Shown piece after piece: positions 16,229 to 24,711 of a stretch of 34,146 nucleotides of DNA. The stretch is taken from positions 1 through 34,146 of the forward strand of contig CALZFA010000004.1 of assembly GCA_945644815.1 (NCBI GenBank). Reading direction: 5' to 3'. Every line of letters starts with the position of its first letter. The stretch's first letter is position 1. The stretch is from an uncultured Clostridia bacterium (GTDB lineage: Bacteria; Bacillota; Clostridia; Peptostreptococcales; Anaerovoracaceae). The position numbers and the translations under genes were made by a program. The notes under the pieces were generated by a model. The model was not told where the DNA came from and ran no database searches. It saw nothing but the letters and a program-made list of their open reading frames with translations.

Positions 16229-17167
16229 ATGAAAAACAGAATACCATGTGAAATAATCCGTGACCTGCTTCCCCTCTATACGGATAAGCAGACAAGGCCG
16301 GATACCTCACAAGTAATTGCCGGACATTTATCCCACTGCACCGAATGTGCTCGCATATACGAAGAAATGAATGCTCCCCTTACTCCCGCCGGTGCAGACG
16401 CCCCCACTGATGCCCTTGGAAAAATCCGCCGAAAAAACCGTCTGGAGGCTCTTGCCGGGGCGTGCATCACATTTTTCATCATTTTAATTATCACATTATT
16501 TAAGCTTTTCATATATGGCTCACCGGAAGCTTTCTACTCATCAATGGTTGAAGTAAACAGCGATATGTGCACAATTACAGTCAGCGGAACAGTTTCCGAT
16601 GAAAATAAGGCCTACAGCCACTACAAAATCGAGAAGCAAGGAGACGGATGCCGCCTGATTGTATACAGCTGTCTGCCTTCCTTTATACACGGCGAAGAGA
16701 CCTTTTCCATAGATCTTACCTACCAGGATATTCCTCTTAAAATCGGTGACCGTACAGTTATGCCTGACGGAAGTATAGTATATTCAATGGCAAATGCCCT
16801 GTACGACAATGCCGGATTTACGGATATTGCAGATAAAATAGGTTTGAGGAAAGCTTTGGGAAGCTTCGAGCTGCGACTGCTAAGTACAAGTGGTCCCTAC
16901 CAATGGGAAATTATTTTTAAAGAGACCTGCAGCTACAATGAAGCAGAATCAAAATCAGCCCTTATGGTAAAATATGCCTGTGCTATGCTGGCGCTCAGCG
17001 GCACATCAAAAGAAATAAAATGGAGCTTTGCCTCAGATGACGGCAGTACCATTTCCTCGTCTTTAGAAAGAAATCAAGCAAACAGCATGCTTAAAAACCC
17101 TATAGAGGGATATGCATCGACTCCCCAAGCAGTTCAGCAGCTCCTTGATGAGCTTGGAATTCTTTAA
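16229..17167 (+). CDS. Zinc-finger anti-sigma factor paralog 2
   Basis: A 312-aa paralog of the preceding protein, with the same architecture: IPCEIIRDLLPLY, zinc finger His33-x3-Cys37-x2-Cys40, one helix (about residues 75-97), then FKLFIYGSPEAFYSS and a comparable extracellular domain with YSHYKIEKQGDGCRLIVYSCLPS. Zinc ligands are kept at the same positions, so it is not obviously dead. The ATG at 16229 has GAGGAGG 7 nt upstream; an ATG at 16211 sits within that ribosome binding site and is rejected. Tandem duplication is the simplest explanation. Whether it binds the same sigma factor is unknown. Confidence 0.8.
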   Translation: MKNRIPCEIIRDLLPLYTDKQTRPDTSQVIAGHLSHCTECARIYEEMNAPLTPAGADAPTDALGKIRRKNRLEALAGACITFFIILIITLFKLFIYGSPEAFYSSMVEVNSDMCTITVSGTVSDENKAYSHYKIEKQGDGCRLIVYSCLPSFIHGEETFSIDLTYQDIPLKIGDRTVMPDGSIVYSMANALYDNAGFTDIADKIGLRKALGSFELRLLSTSGPYQWEIIFKETCSYNEAESKSALMVKYACAMLALSGTSKEIKWSFASDDGSTISSSLERNQANSMLKNPIEGYASTPQAVQQLLDELGIL

Positions 17168-17191
17168 ACATTTGAAAGGAGACCATTCTTT

Positions 17192-17869
17192 ATGGAACTA
17201 TCAAGAAAACAGAAAATAATAGCTGCAGTAGTTTTTTTTCTGGTCATAGGCTCTGCTGCCGCAGTTTACATGATCACGTCCTATGAGCGAATGAATAACG
17301 ACGAAAGCCGCATTTCTGCCGAGGAAAGCAGCTGCTACCTCAAGGTTAAGAACTACGCCCATGAAACGCTGAAATCCTATGCCAGCGACCATAATTACGA
17401 TTTTTCCGTCTGGACGAGTCCCATGATATCCGTCTCCACCAATTACCGTCCTCAGCTTGTTATCAGCCAAGGTGAGCATAATGTGGGAATGATAAAAATC
17501 TATCAGCGTATTGACCTGAGTACATTGGGAATTTCCTGCCAAAGCGGGCTTTACTGCACCGGAAATTCATGGGATGAAACCGTCAATTTGATGAAAAAAA
17601 ACCTCTCCAAGCTCTCAGAGGTTCACAGCCTCTTCGGAAGCACGGAATTTTCTGAGGAACTCCTTATTGAATTTGTATCGATGTATGAAGGCTCCGCAGG
17701 TTTTGATGCGAGCAGTGGAGACGACGCTGACCTGCAATCAGATTACATGGTACTGCGCTCCGGTTATTACAGTAAAGATGGCCAAAGCCAAAATCCGTAT
17801 TACTACGCTAAGCTGGAACTGACTGACACCTTCTCTGATGAAAAGGCAGAAATTGCACAGAGCAAATAG
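17192..17869 (+). CDS. Membrane-anchored extracellular protein of unknown function
   Basis: A 225-aa protein with one N-terminal helix (about residues 8-29), preceded by Lys/Arg and without a lipobox. The rest is hydrophilic and likely outside the cell. I do not recognise a family. It ends with a Tyr-rich segment (YYSKDGQSQNPYYYAKLEL). It is the fourth gene of the ECF sigma operon, 24 nt after anti-sigma paralog 2, so it probably belongs to the same stress or envelope response. The ribosome binding site is AAGGAGA. It converges on the minus-strand methyltransferase gene with a 33-nt gap and no clear terminator. Confidence 0.72.
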   Translation: MELSRKQKIIAAVVFFLVIGSAAAVYMITSYERMNNDESRISAEESSCYLKVKNYAHETLKSYASDHNYDFSVWTSPMISVSTNYRPQLVISQGEHNVGMIKIYQRIDLSTLGISCQSGLYCTGNSWDETVNLMKKNLSKLSEVHSLFGSTEFSEELLIEFVSMYEGSAGFDASSGDDADLQSDYMVLRSGYYSKDGQSQNPYYYAKLELTDTFSDEKAEIAQSK

Positions 17870-17902
17870 TATATTCAGTTCCCATGCTACCGCCGAACCG
17901 CA

Positions 17903-19945
17903 TCATAGTATCCCCTGAAGCACCTGAATAGCAGCCAGCACCAGTCCAGCTATGGTCAACAGATTTATCAGCCTGTTGGTGCTGGTCTGATATAGCAGGT
18001 CCAGTTCTGATTCCAGAAGCTCCAGCAGATATTTTATCTTCTCTATTATAGGTTCAATCTGCTGGCTTGTCAGAAGAACTCTTTCCATTTCACCTATTTC
18101 GGCAATCTCCAGATTTTCCACTTTATTTAAAGTTGTGATAAGCTCTCCTCTGTAAGTCTTGATTTTACGAATTTCTGCTCTCAGCTTGCTGCTCTGACCT
18201 CCCGTGTAGTAATCAGCCTGCCTTCTCAGTATTCTGTTACATATGGTCTTGATAACCATAACAAGTTCTGCAGAAAACAGCACTCCGTGGTTTACACCGG
18301 CCACATTGCTGTTCATTTCAAAATATGGGTTCATATCGCCGTAATAATTGTGATCGTAATCCATGCGGTCCGCCCTGTAGTTAACCGCATCACTGCTGTC
18401 AAACAGGTTAAAGAATACCGTGTTTGCGCCAAAGGAGATCAGTCTGATGAAGTCTCTGCTCCCCCATAGGTTACATAGCCGCTCGTCAGCTAATTCCTCA
18501 GGCACATGGCGCCATCCCTCATCTCCTGTCATGAGTCCGTATATCAGCTTTTTCTCTTTTCTTAAAACCTCATCAACGCTCTCATACTTTCCCAGCCTTT
18601 TAATCTCTACAAGATATGTTTCGGTCACATCCGTAATTTTCCGCCCCAGACAGCTGCTGACTTCATTAAAAATTTCTCTCACCGAAAGCTGTCGTCCGTC
18701 GGCGTTTTGCAGTACTGCTCCATTTCCCTGTACCTGACGGCAATACACAAAATCATCTGCATTGCCGTTCTTTACAGTAAGACATATGCACACCTGTACG
18801 GTGTCTGATTCAGGAAACACTGTCATAAAAACCGCGGAATCACGTATATCAAAATCCTTGCTTCTCTTTCCTGCCGAAGAAACAGTCTCCAGACGGAACT
18901 TAAAATCGTAGTTGTTTATGAGGATACGGAAGCAGTTAAACGGCAGTCCTCCGCCGTGAAGGAAGTTTTCTCCCACCTTCAGGTCCCTGAAAAGCGGCTC
19001 ATCATCTGCCTTTGGCTCATCCATAAAAACCGCATCGGGGTACGCTTTTTTTATGGAATCCCGCAACTCCTTCTCATCGTCAGTACGCAGTCCTGTCTCC
19101 TCGTCAAAAATGCTGAAGCTGAAATGATAGCATATATTCCCGTCAATCAGCATGCTGCTTTTCCTTCTGAAAATATACATTGCGTCTCTGGCACCCTCAT
19201 ATTCCCCGGCCAGGTTGGCTTTTTCATCTTCTGCAATGCTGTGATGATTCTGATAATGATACCTTGACATGCGGAGAAGTTCCATTCCTTCCGCTTCAGC
19301 CATAGACACTATGCTGTCCTCCGCAAACATACGCACAGGAAGCACGCTATCTGCACCAAAAAGCCCGTCGAAGCGTTCCCTGTCTATTTTCTCGCTTTTG
19401 CGGCTCTCACCTTCCCAGCTTTCGCAGAAAAACCGGTCTTCCTCGCCCTCAGTGTATGTGGTCGTCATCACCAGGATTCCCTCAGGCTCCAGCAGATCAG
19501 CTATTTTTTTCATCATATCTGCAGCCATATTGCATGTGATATGCTGAAGCACATGGCTGGAAATCACTGCGCTGTATTTTTTATCTTGCGGCAGTGAGGA
19601 GGCATCTCCGTTAATTACAGTAATCGGTATATTTACTGACTGTGACACTCTGTGTCCTTCATTTTCAGCCGCAGAAAACCGATTCGCATCAGGCTCCGCA
19701 GCTGTTATTTCATCCGCTACCATCGACTCTTCGCTGAAAAGCCTCCCCATGCCGCAGCCCAGGTCCAGCACACTGAAAGGAATGCCCTTTCCTGATGAAT
19801 TTCTCTTTTCCTTAAATGCTCGCAGTTCTTCACGCGCCTGCTCCAGCACACGTGCTTCACTCTCTGCCCAGTATTCTCCGTCAAATTCCTTTTCTATGAG
19901 TTGACAGGTCAGCCTGTCGTCCTTGTCCGGGTATGTATATGACAT
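17903..19945 (-). CDS. Membrane-anchored protein with N-terminal SAM methyltransferase domain
   Basis: A 680-aa protein of unusual layout. Residues about 55-240 form a class I SAM-dependent methyltransferase: motif I VLDLGCGMGR (59-68), acidic AAEPDANRFS in place of motif II, VISSHVLQHI, and LEPEGILVMTTTY. The middle (about 270-560) matches nothing I recognise. Residues about 580-650 are Leu/Glu/Lys-rich coiled coil, and the last 20-25 form a hydrophobic helix (LLTIAGLVLAAIQVLQGIL). The end recalls CorA-like membrane anchors, but no GMN motif is present. Start at 19945, with AGGA 6 nt upstream; the ATG at 19984 is less supported. Target unknown. Confidence 0.75.
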   Translation of the reverse strand: MSYTYPDKDDRLTCQLIEKEFDGEYWAESEARVLEQAREELRAFKEKRNSSGKGIPFSVLDLGCGMGRLFSEESMVADEITAAEPDANRFSAAENEGHRVSQSVNIPITVINGDASSLPQDKKYSAVISSHVLQHITCNMAADMMKKIADLLEPEGILVMTTTYTEGEEDRFFCESWEGESRKSEKIDRERFDGLFGADSVLPVRMFAEDSIVSMAEAEGMELLRMSRYHYQNHHSIAEDEKANLAGEYEGARDAMYIFRRKSSMLIDGNICYHFSFSIFDEETGLRTDDEKELRDSIKKAYPDAVFMDEPKADDEPLFRDLKVGENFLHGGGLPFNCFRILINNYDFKFRLETVSSAGKRSKDFDIRDSAVFMTVFPESDTVQVCICLTVKNGNADDFVYCRQVQGNGAVLQNADGRQLSVREIFNEVSSCLGRKITDVTETYLVEIKRLGKYESVDEVLRKEKKLIYGLMTGDEGWRHVPEELADERLCNLWGSRDFIRLISFGANTVFFNLFDSSDAVNYRADRMDYDHNYYGDMNPYFEMNSNVAGVNHGVLFSAELVMVIKTICNRILRRQADYYTGGQSSKLRAEIRKIKTYRGELITTLNKVENLEIAEIGEMERVLLTSQQIEPIIEKIKYLLELLESELDLLYQTSTNRLINLLTIAGLVLAAIQVLQGIL

Positions 19946-19968
19946 CTCATTTCCTTTCATTTTAAACA

Positions 19969-19991
19969 AGACCCTGCATATCACAGGGTCT
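19969..19991 (-). terminator. Probable intrinsic terminator after glnS
   Basis: AGACCCTG (19991-19984) and CAGGGTCT (19976-19969) on the minus strand form a perfect 8-bp stem with a 7-nt loop, followed by TGTTT. The U-tract is short. It sits between glnS and the methyltransferase gene, so some readthrough is possible. Confidence 0.6.
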
Positions 19992-20001
19992 CACGAGTTT
20001 C

Positions 20002-21630
20002 CTATTTCCACGAGCTCTTAAGCCCTACGATTTCGTTAAATAAAAGATTGTCCTTGCTGAACAGCTTCGGCTCTGCTATGAAGTAGCCGTGTCTGAAGAA
20101 CTGAAATCTTTCTCCCGCCTTTGCTTCAGTTATCGACGGTTCAGCATAGCAGGTGATTTCCCTCATGGTCTCAGGGTTCATAGTCTTCTCGCCATTCTCA
20201 TTCTCCAGCATAAGGTAATCAAACTGGCGGATCTTCACCGGCACTGCCGTTGCTGCATCCACAAAGTGAATAGTGCCCTTTACCTTGCGGCCATCAAATC
20301 CTGAGCCCGACTTGGTTTCAGGGTCATAGGTGCAGTGAAGTTCTTTAATTGAGCCGTCCTCGTTCTTCACAACATCATTGCAGGTGATGAAATATGCACC
20401 CTTGAATCTTACCTCATTGCCCGGAAAGAGTCTGAAATACTTCTTTGCAGGCACCTCCATAAAGTCAGCTCCATCAACCCAAAGCTCTCTTGAGAAAGGT
20501 ATCTGACGCGTTCCCATCTCAGGAACCTGCGGGTTGTTTTCTACCTCACAGAGCTCGCTCTGTCCTTCAGGATAGTTGGTTATGATCACCTTAACCGGAT
20601 CGAATACCACGTTTCTGGTTTCAACCTTTTCCTTAAGGTCATCTCTTACGCAGTGCTCCAGCAGAGAAATGTCCACTGTACTGTTGGCCTTTGATACGCC
20701 GATTTTTTCACAGAAATCTCTCACTGCCTCAGGAGTGTACCCCCTGCGGCGGATGCCTGCAATGGTAGGCATTCTCGGGTCATCCCAGCCGTCAACCGCA
20801 CCATCGTCCACGAGCGCCTTCAGATATCTCTTAGACATTACCGTGTTGGTAAGGTTGAGTCTGGCGAATTCAATCTGCTGCGGAGGCTCAGGCCACCAGC
20901 CCACTTCTCTCAATACCCAGTCGTATAAAGGCCTGTGGTCCTCAAACTCCAGAGTGCAGATGGAATGTGTAATACCTTCAATGGCGTCTTCTATAGGATG
21001 AGCAAAATCATACATCGGATAAATGCACCACTTGTCACCGGTATTGTGATGAGACGCATGAGCTATACGATAGATAATAGGATCCCTCATATTGATGTTA
21101 GGCGATGCCATATCTATCTTGGCACGGAGAACCTTTTCTCCGTCGGCATACCTGCCCGCCTTCATTTCCCCAAAAAGTGTGAGATTTTCCTCAACGCTCC
21201 TGTTTCTGTAAGGGCTTTCCTTACCGGGTTCTTTAAGAGTACCTCTGTATTCTTTAATCTGCTCCGGTGTCAGATCGCACACATATGCCTTTCCTTTTTT
21301 AATGAGCTCGACAGCAGCCTCATACATTTTGTCAAAATAATCTGAGGCCCAGAGTCGCTTGTCCCATTGAAATCCCAGCCACTTTACATCTTCTTCGATG
21401 GAACTTACATATTCCACATCCTCCTTGACAGGATTGGTATCGTCATATCTCAAATTACACTTTCCGCCGTATTTTGCCGCTGTTGAAAAGTTGAGGCATA
21501 TGGACTTGGCATGTCCGATATGCAGGTATCCGTTGGGCTCCGGCGGGAAACGAGTGTAAACCTTATCTCCGTATTTCTGGTTTTCCAGATCTTTTTCGAT
21601 GATGCCGTGAATGAAATTGGTCTCTGCCAT
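20002..21630 (-). CDS. glnS: Glutaminyl-tRNA synthetase
   Basis: Charges tRNA-Gln with glutamine directly. The 542-aa protein has the class I HIGH-type motif [14 protein letters not shown] near the N-terminus and KMSKS-type VMSKRYL in the middle. The catalytic blocks ([39 protein letters not shown]) mark it as GlnRS and not GluRS. Many Firmicutes lack GlnRS and use the indirect GatCAB route, so the gene is notable. The strong GGAGG site is 8 nt before the ATG. No T-box leader fits into the 51-nt gap upstream. Probably cotranscribed with the membrane protein gene before it. Confidence 0.96.
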   Translation of the reverse strand: MAETNFIHGIIEKDLENQKYGDKVYTRFPPEPNGYLHIGHAKSICLNFSTAAKYGGKCNLRYDDTNPVKEDVEYVSSIEEDVKWLGFQWDKRLWASDYFDKMYEAAVELIKKGKAYVCDLTPEQIKEYRGTLKEPGKESPYRNRSVEENLTLFGEMKAGRYADGEKVLRAKIDMASPNINMRDPIIYRIAHASHHNTGDKWCIYPMYDFAHPIEDAIEGITHSICTLEFEDHRPLYDWVLREVGWWPEPPQQIEFARLNLTNTVMSKRYLKALVDDGAVDGWDDPRMPTIAGIRRRGYTPEAVRDFCEKIGVSKANSTVDISLLEHCVRDDLKEKVETRNVVFDPVKVIITNYPEGQSELCEVENNPQVPEMGTRQIPFSRELWVDGADFMEVPAKKYFRLFPGNEVRFKGAYFITCNDVVKNEDGSIKELHCTYDPETKSGSGFDGRKVKGTIHFVDAATAVPVKIRQFDYLMLENENGEKTMNPETMREITCYAEPSITEAKAGERFQFFRHGYFIAEPKLFSKDNLLFNEIVGLKSSWK

Positions 21631-21681
21631 TACATTTTCCTCCGAGTATACTATTAAGCAATCTTAAACCTTATTTTAACA

Positions 21682-22392
21682 CTATTTTTCAATACTATCA
21701 AGAAATTTAGGACCTTTAAGACGGCATATTTTATCCTGACAGTTTTTGCATTTCAAAACAGCATTTGAACCTTCCCAGAACCTTTCCGGATGTTTGATTA
21801 TGGTTATTTCCCATCTTATAACCAGCACCAGACTGGTAAAGAAAAGGCTCCATGTGAAGAAGTTTCTTATAAATAACATCGGTGTAAACATCATGAAATA
21901 TCCCCAGTTAAAAATTCGGCAGTTGACGCAGCATTTGTTCTTTATAATGAATGACTGGAAAGGGCACCAGATTACGACGCATATCAGGTCGCACATGTAA
22001 TAGAAGGTTGAAAGGAGCAAGAGTTCCCGCGGGCCTATTATTTCAGCCACATACAGTATTCCGAAAACAGCATTGAAACTGAGCCACACTAAAAGCACCT
22101 TCATGGCAGCCAGATTATTCTTCTGTACATACTCATACATCTTCAGCCGGTCATAATCCTGTTCCTGGGTGAAATGCACCGCAAAGCCTTTTTTGCTTCC
22201 CATGGTGATTCTTTTGTTTTCCGGAAAAAGCTGCATGGTCATGCTTATCATAAATATTGCCCATACGGCATATATCCAAGGTTTTTCCATATATTCAGGT
22301 CTGAAAATATACACCGCTAGTACAATCACAAAGATTATGCATCGAAAAACCAGCTTTCCCACATACTCTTTAAACATATCTATTTTTTTCAT
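21682..22392 (-). CDS. Membrane protein with conserved-looking cysteine clusters
   Basis: A 236-aa protein with about five hydrophobic segments. Between helices lies CCVNC (Cys154, 155, 158) followed by RIFNWG, and the C-terminal tail has Cys215-x2-Cys218-x4-Cys223. These clusters look like metal or iron-sulfur ligands, but I do not recognise the family. The ATG at 22392 is 1 nt after the ybaK stop; AAGGAGG lies 12 nt upstream, inside the end of ybaK. A TTG at 22425 is in frame and overlaps ybaK; I regard it as unlikely. Likely cotranscribed with ybaK and glnS. Confidence 0.75.
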   Translation of the reverse strand: MKKIDMFKEYVGKLVFRCIIFVIVLAVYIFRPEYMEKPWIYAVWAIFMISMTMQLFPENKRITMGSKKGFAVHFTQEQDYDRLKMYEYVQKNNLAAMKVLLVWLSFNAVFGILYVAEIIGPRELLLLSTFYYMCDLICVVIWCPFQSFIIKNKCCVNCRIFNWGYFMMFTPMLFIRNFFTWSLFFTSLVLVIRWEITIIKHPERFWEGSNAVLKCKNCQDKICRLKGPKFLDSIEK

Positions 22393-22393
22393 T

Positions 22394-22873
22394 TTAAACC
22401 CGGTCCTCCTTAGTGATATCCTCAAGTTTATACTCTATTACCCTGCCTAGATCTTCTATGTCCAGCTCAATCTGAAAGCCTATGCGCCCTCCGCTGAAAA
22501 AAATTGTATCGTAATCTGCCGCCGTATAATGCACCGTGGTCTTAAAAAATTTTTTCATTCCGATGGGCGAACATCCGCCGTGTATATATCCGGTGAGAGG
22601 TAACAGATCTTTTGATTTTATCATTTCGACAGACTTCTCGCCCACTGCTTTGGCCGCTTTTTTAAGGTCAAGCTCCGAGGCGACGGGAACCATAAAAACA
22701 TAGTGTTCCCCTGTCTTCCCCACGGTAACCAGGGTTTTGAAGCACCGGTCGGGGTCCTGTCCGAGAACCTCAGCCACTTCAGTTCCGCTTATGGCATCGG
22801 TGTCCGTATATGTATGCTCTTTATACTGTATTTTCAGTGCGTCAAGTCTGCGCATGGCATTGGTCTTTATCAT
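22394..22873 (-). CDS. ybaK: YbaK/EbsC-family Cys-tRNA(Pro) deacylase
   Basis: Hydrolyses mischarged Cys-tRNA(Pro) as a trans-editing factor. The 159-aa protein covers the whole YbaK domain: IQYKEHTYTDTDAISGTEVAEVLGQDPDRCFKTLVT, a conserved Lys in that block, the middle VPVASELDLKKAAKAVGEKSVEMIKSKDLLPLTGYIHGGCSPIGMKK, and the terminal GRIGFQIELDIEDL. The GGCSPIGMKK pattern fits the ybaK branch. The neighbour glnS is also a tRNA-charging gene. It follows the DUF1836 gene by 3 nt. Function follows from the family. Confidence 0.92.
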   Translation of the reverse strand: MIKTNAMRRLDALKIQYKEHTYTDTDAISGTEVAEVLGQDPDRCFKTLVTVGKTGEHYVFMVPVASELDLKKAAKAVGEKSVEMIKSKDLLPLTGYIHGGCSPIGMKKFFKTTVHYTAADYDTIFFSGGRIGFQIELDIEDLGRVIEYKLEDITKEDRV

Positions 22874-22876
22874 AGT

Positions 22877-23395
22877 TTATTTTTCACCTTCCCCACTGCC
22901 GGACAATGCTTCCTGCAGATAAATTTTTCTCACATAAAGCTGACAGGCAAAAGCATTGCAGGCATTCCACAGAAGCTCTCTGGGATCTCCTGCGTTCTGC
23001 CCTTTTTTCATTGATGTACGGTTAAATGCACAAAAAACGGCCTCCTCCACATAGTCGCAGAACAGGTTGTACGCTTCCCGTCGCTCGGAATGACCCAGCG
23101 ACAACCTTATGAGATATGCGATTTCCTCAATAGTATACACCGGCTTGAGAATAGCAATTACAAACAGAGAAGCAATGGCCAGCCTGTCGTATCTGCGACT
23201 CACCGGGGACGGGAGAAAACGCAGCTTCACATAATTATTTACCATAGTCCTGGTTATAACCTGCCTGCCGTCATGACTCAGGAAAGGTCCCAGCCATTCA
23301 TTCACCAGCAAAAGCACCTGGTCCAGATACTGTGGCACGGAAGGCAGTTCCTCCCACCTTGGCATTCTTAATTCGCCCGCTTCCTTAGTCTTCAT
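22877..23395 (-). CDS. DUF1836 domain protein, probable transcription regulator
   Basis: A 172-aa protein with the DUF1836 pattern: LPSVPQYLDQVLLLVNEWLG, then VITRTMVNNYVKLRFLPSPVSRRYDRLAIASLFVIAILKPVYTIEEIAYLI. The NNYVK and RYDR blocks resemble a winged-helix MerR-like DNA-binding region, which is the usual inference for this family. Start at 23395, with AAGGAGG 9 nt upstream. An inverted repeat over its own -35 box (23451-23465) suggests autoregulation. It is first in a run leading to ybaK, the Cys-rich membrane protein and glnS. Ligand unknown. Confidence 0.8.
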   Translation of the reverse strand: MKTKEAGELRMPRWEELPSVPQYLDQVLLLVNEWLGPFLSHDGRQVITRTMVNNYVKLRFLPSPVSRRYDRLAIASLFVIAILKPVYTIEEIAYLIRLSLGHSERREAYNLFCDYVEEAVFCAFNRTSMKKGQNAGDPRELLWNACNAFACQLYVRKIYLQEALSGSGEGEK

Positions 23396-23427
23396 CTGTT
23401 GTTTCCTCCTTGATAATATGCATAACA

Positions 23428-23465
23428 AAAATACCACAGCATCAGCAGGTTGTCAATCGTTGACA
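23428..23465 (-). promoter_or_regulatory. DUF1836 gene promoter with operator-like inverted repeat
   Basis: On the minus strand, TTGACA (23456-23451), a 17-bp spacer and TATTTT (23433-23428). The -35 box is one arm of a perfect inverted repeat TGTCAA-N3-TTGACA (23451-23465), which would let a repressor block the promoter. Further palindromes lie upstream: ATAACGTTAT (23474-23483) and TAGTT-N5-AACTA (23488-23502). Confidence 0.65.
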
Positions 23466-23560
23466 GGGTTATAATAACGTTATATCATAGTTTCTATAAC
23501 TATATAAAGTGTTTGTTAAAACTCAAATTCTTAAGAAATAAGGAGATAAAATAAAGAAAA

Positions 23561-23596
23561 CGCTCTCCCGGTAATTTTCCGGGCGAGCGCCTTTTT
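23561..23596. terminator. Bidirectional intrinsic terminator
   Basis: CGCTCTCCCGG (23561-23571) pairs with CCGGGCGAGCG (23579-23589), with one mismatch, over a 7-nt loop. On the plus strand CC and six T follow; on the minus strand TTTTCTTTATTTT follows. The minus-strand gene at 23612 ends just upstream, so it is mainly the terminator of that gene. Confidence 0.85.
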
Positions 23597-23611
23597 TGCT
23601 GTTCTTTATTG

Positions 23612-24598
23612 TTACAGTTCTCCGTCACGCATACCATATCCGCCGATTTTTACCATATTTCCTGCCGCTTTCTTTTCCTTGACTTTAGAGACAATTGTAG
23701 GGATTGCTCCGATCAGGACAAAAACGTACAACATCATCAGATTGGTTAAGTAGCTTGATAAATCTATAATTCCTTCTGAAATGGCTGTAAAAACCATTCT
23801 GTAACATTCAAAGAATGTGTATCCTACTTCTGCTCCGCCTGCGTCTCTGTACAGGATAATGGCCCAATCAAGACGGTCTCCGAAATATGTCATAAACAGC
23901 ATTATAATGGATGTGATCACGATTCCTTTTTTGGTGAGTTTCCCGCCAAGTATTTCATATCCCTTCAAAGCAGCAACAGCCATAAGCACTCCGGACAGAG
24001 CTGCAATATATCCAAGCTGGCTGAGAAGCAGGATACATGCAGCGCCGATCAGCGAACCCAACAGTGCTCCTACAATACCGCCCACTAAATTTTCTTTCTT
24101 CTGAGCGTGCTGCTGTGCCGCCATGGAAATGTTACTGCGCATTTGGGCCTCGCAGTCTGCGCACAGATGCCAGCAACCTGAACCTACAATATATGCCGAT
24201 ACCTGGCCCGTTTGTCCGCAGTAACCACAGCACGGAACAAAAGCATTGTTACGCAAAAATGCAGACATGGCAGAAAGACTGTCAGCCACTGCTTGTTCCA
24301 ACTTTTCAAGGTTTGTCTGATTCTTCAGATAAATAATGATATTATTGTTTTTTTGAACGAGCCTTGTAATCGGCTTGTTTTCTTTGACAAATGTTTTGAT
24401 TGTATCCTTATTCAAAATCGCACCATCAGTACTCTTTGCAGAGGTATGTATGGTAAGCATATTGGGATATGATGCGTTTTCCGCATATATAATTATATCA
24501 TATCCATCTTTCTGACCGTATAATACATTGTTTGCTTCATCGTATCGCAGTCCAACTGCCGCAGCCAGTGCCGCATAGTTGTCGCTTCTCTTGCTCAT
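23612..24598 (-). CDS. Zinc-ribbon-containing membrane protein of unknown function
   Basis: A 328-aa protein. Residues 1 to about 118 are soluble and contain repeated alternating hydrophobic segments. A zinc ribbon is likely from Cys124-x2-Cys127 and Cys146-x2-Cys149. From about 170 on there are four to five helices, starting with a Gly-rich GGIVGALLGSLIGAA segment, then QLGYIAALSGVLMAVAALKGYEI. Similar uncharacterised proteins are common in clostridia by my recollection. It is a single gene, with its own terminator and GGAG 12 nt before the ATG. Confidence 0.75.
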   Translation of the reverse strand: MSKRSDNYAALAAAVGLRYDEANNVLYGQKDGYDIIIYAENASYPNMLTIHTSAKSTDGAILNKDTIKTFVKENKPITRLVQKNNNIIIYLKNQTNLEKLEQAVADSLSAMSAFLRNNAFVPCCGYCGQTGQVSAYIVGSGCWHLCADCEAQMRSNISMAAQQHAQKKENLVGGIVGALLGSLIGAACILLLSQLGYIAALSGVLMAVAALKGYEILGGKLTKKGIVITSIIMLFMTYFGDRLDWAIILYRDAGGAEVGYTFFECYRMVFTAISEGIIDLSSYLTNLMMLYVFVLIGAIPTIVSKVKEKKAAGNMVKIGGYGMRDGEL

Positions 24599-24711
24599 AA
24601 ACTTGATTATCTCCTTTTTTCTGTAATTAAAAAAGAAAGTACCTTTCTGTGTTCAATCATACTATATTCTCTATATTCTTTGCAACCATTTTTTCCCTTG
24701 AGCTGATAAAA

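Noticed and set aside
17903-18200. CorA magnesium channel domain at the end of the methyltransferase protein
   Set aside because: Only one terminal helix is visible and there is no GMN motif, so ion transport is not supported.
21631-21681. T-box leader of glnS
   Set aside because: The gap to the upstream gene is only 51 nt, too short for a T-box, and no AGGGTGGnACCGCG-like sequence is present.
24630-24660. Terminator after ogt (AGAAAG/CTTTCT with T-run)
   Set aside because: The stem is only 6 bp and AT-rich, so I could not separate it from chance in this AT-rich gap.
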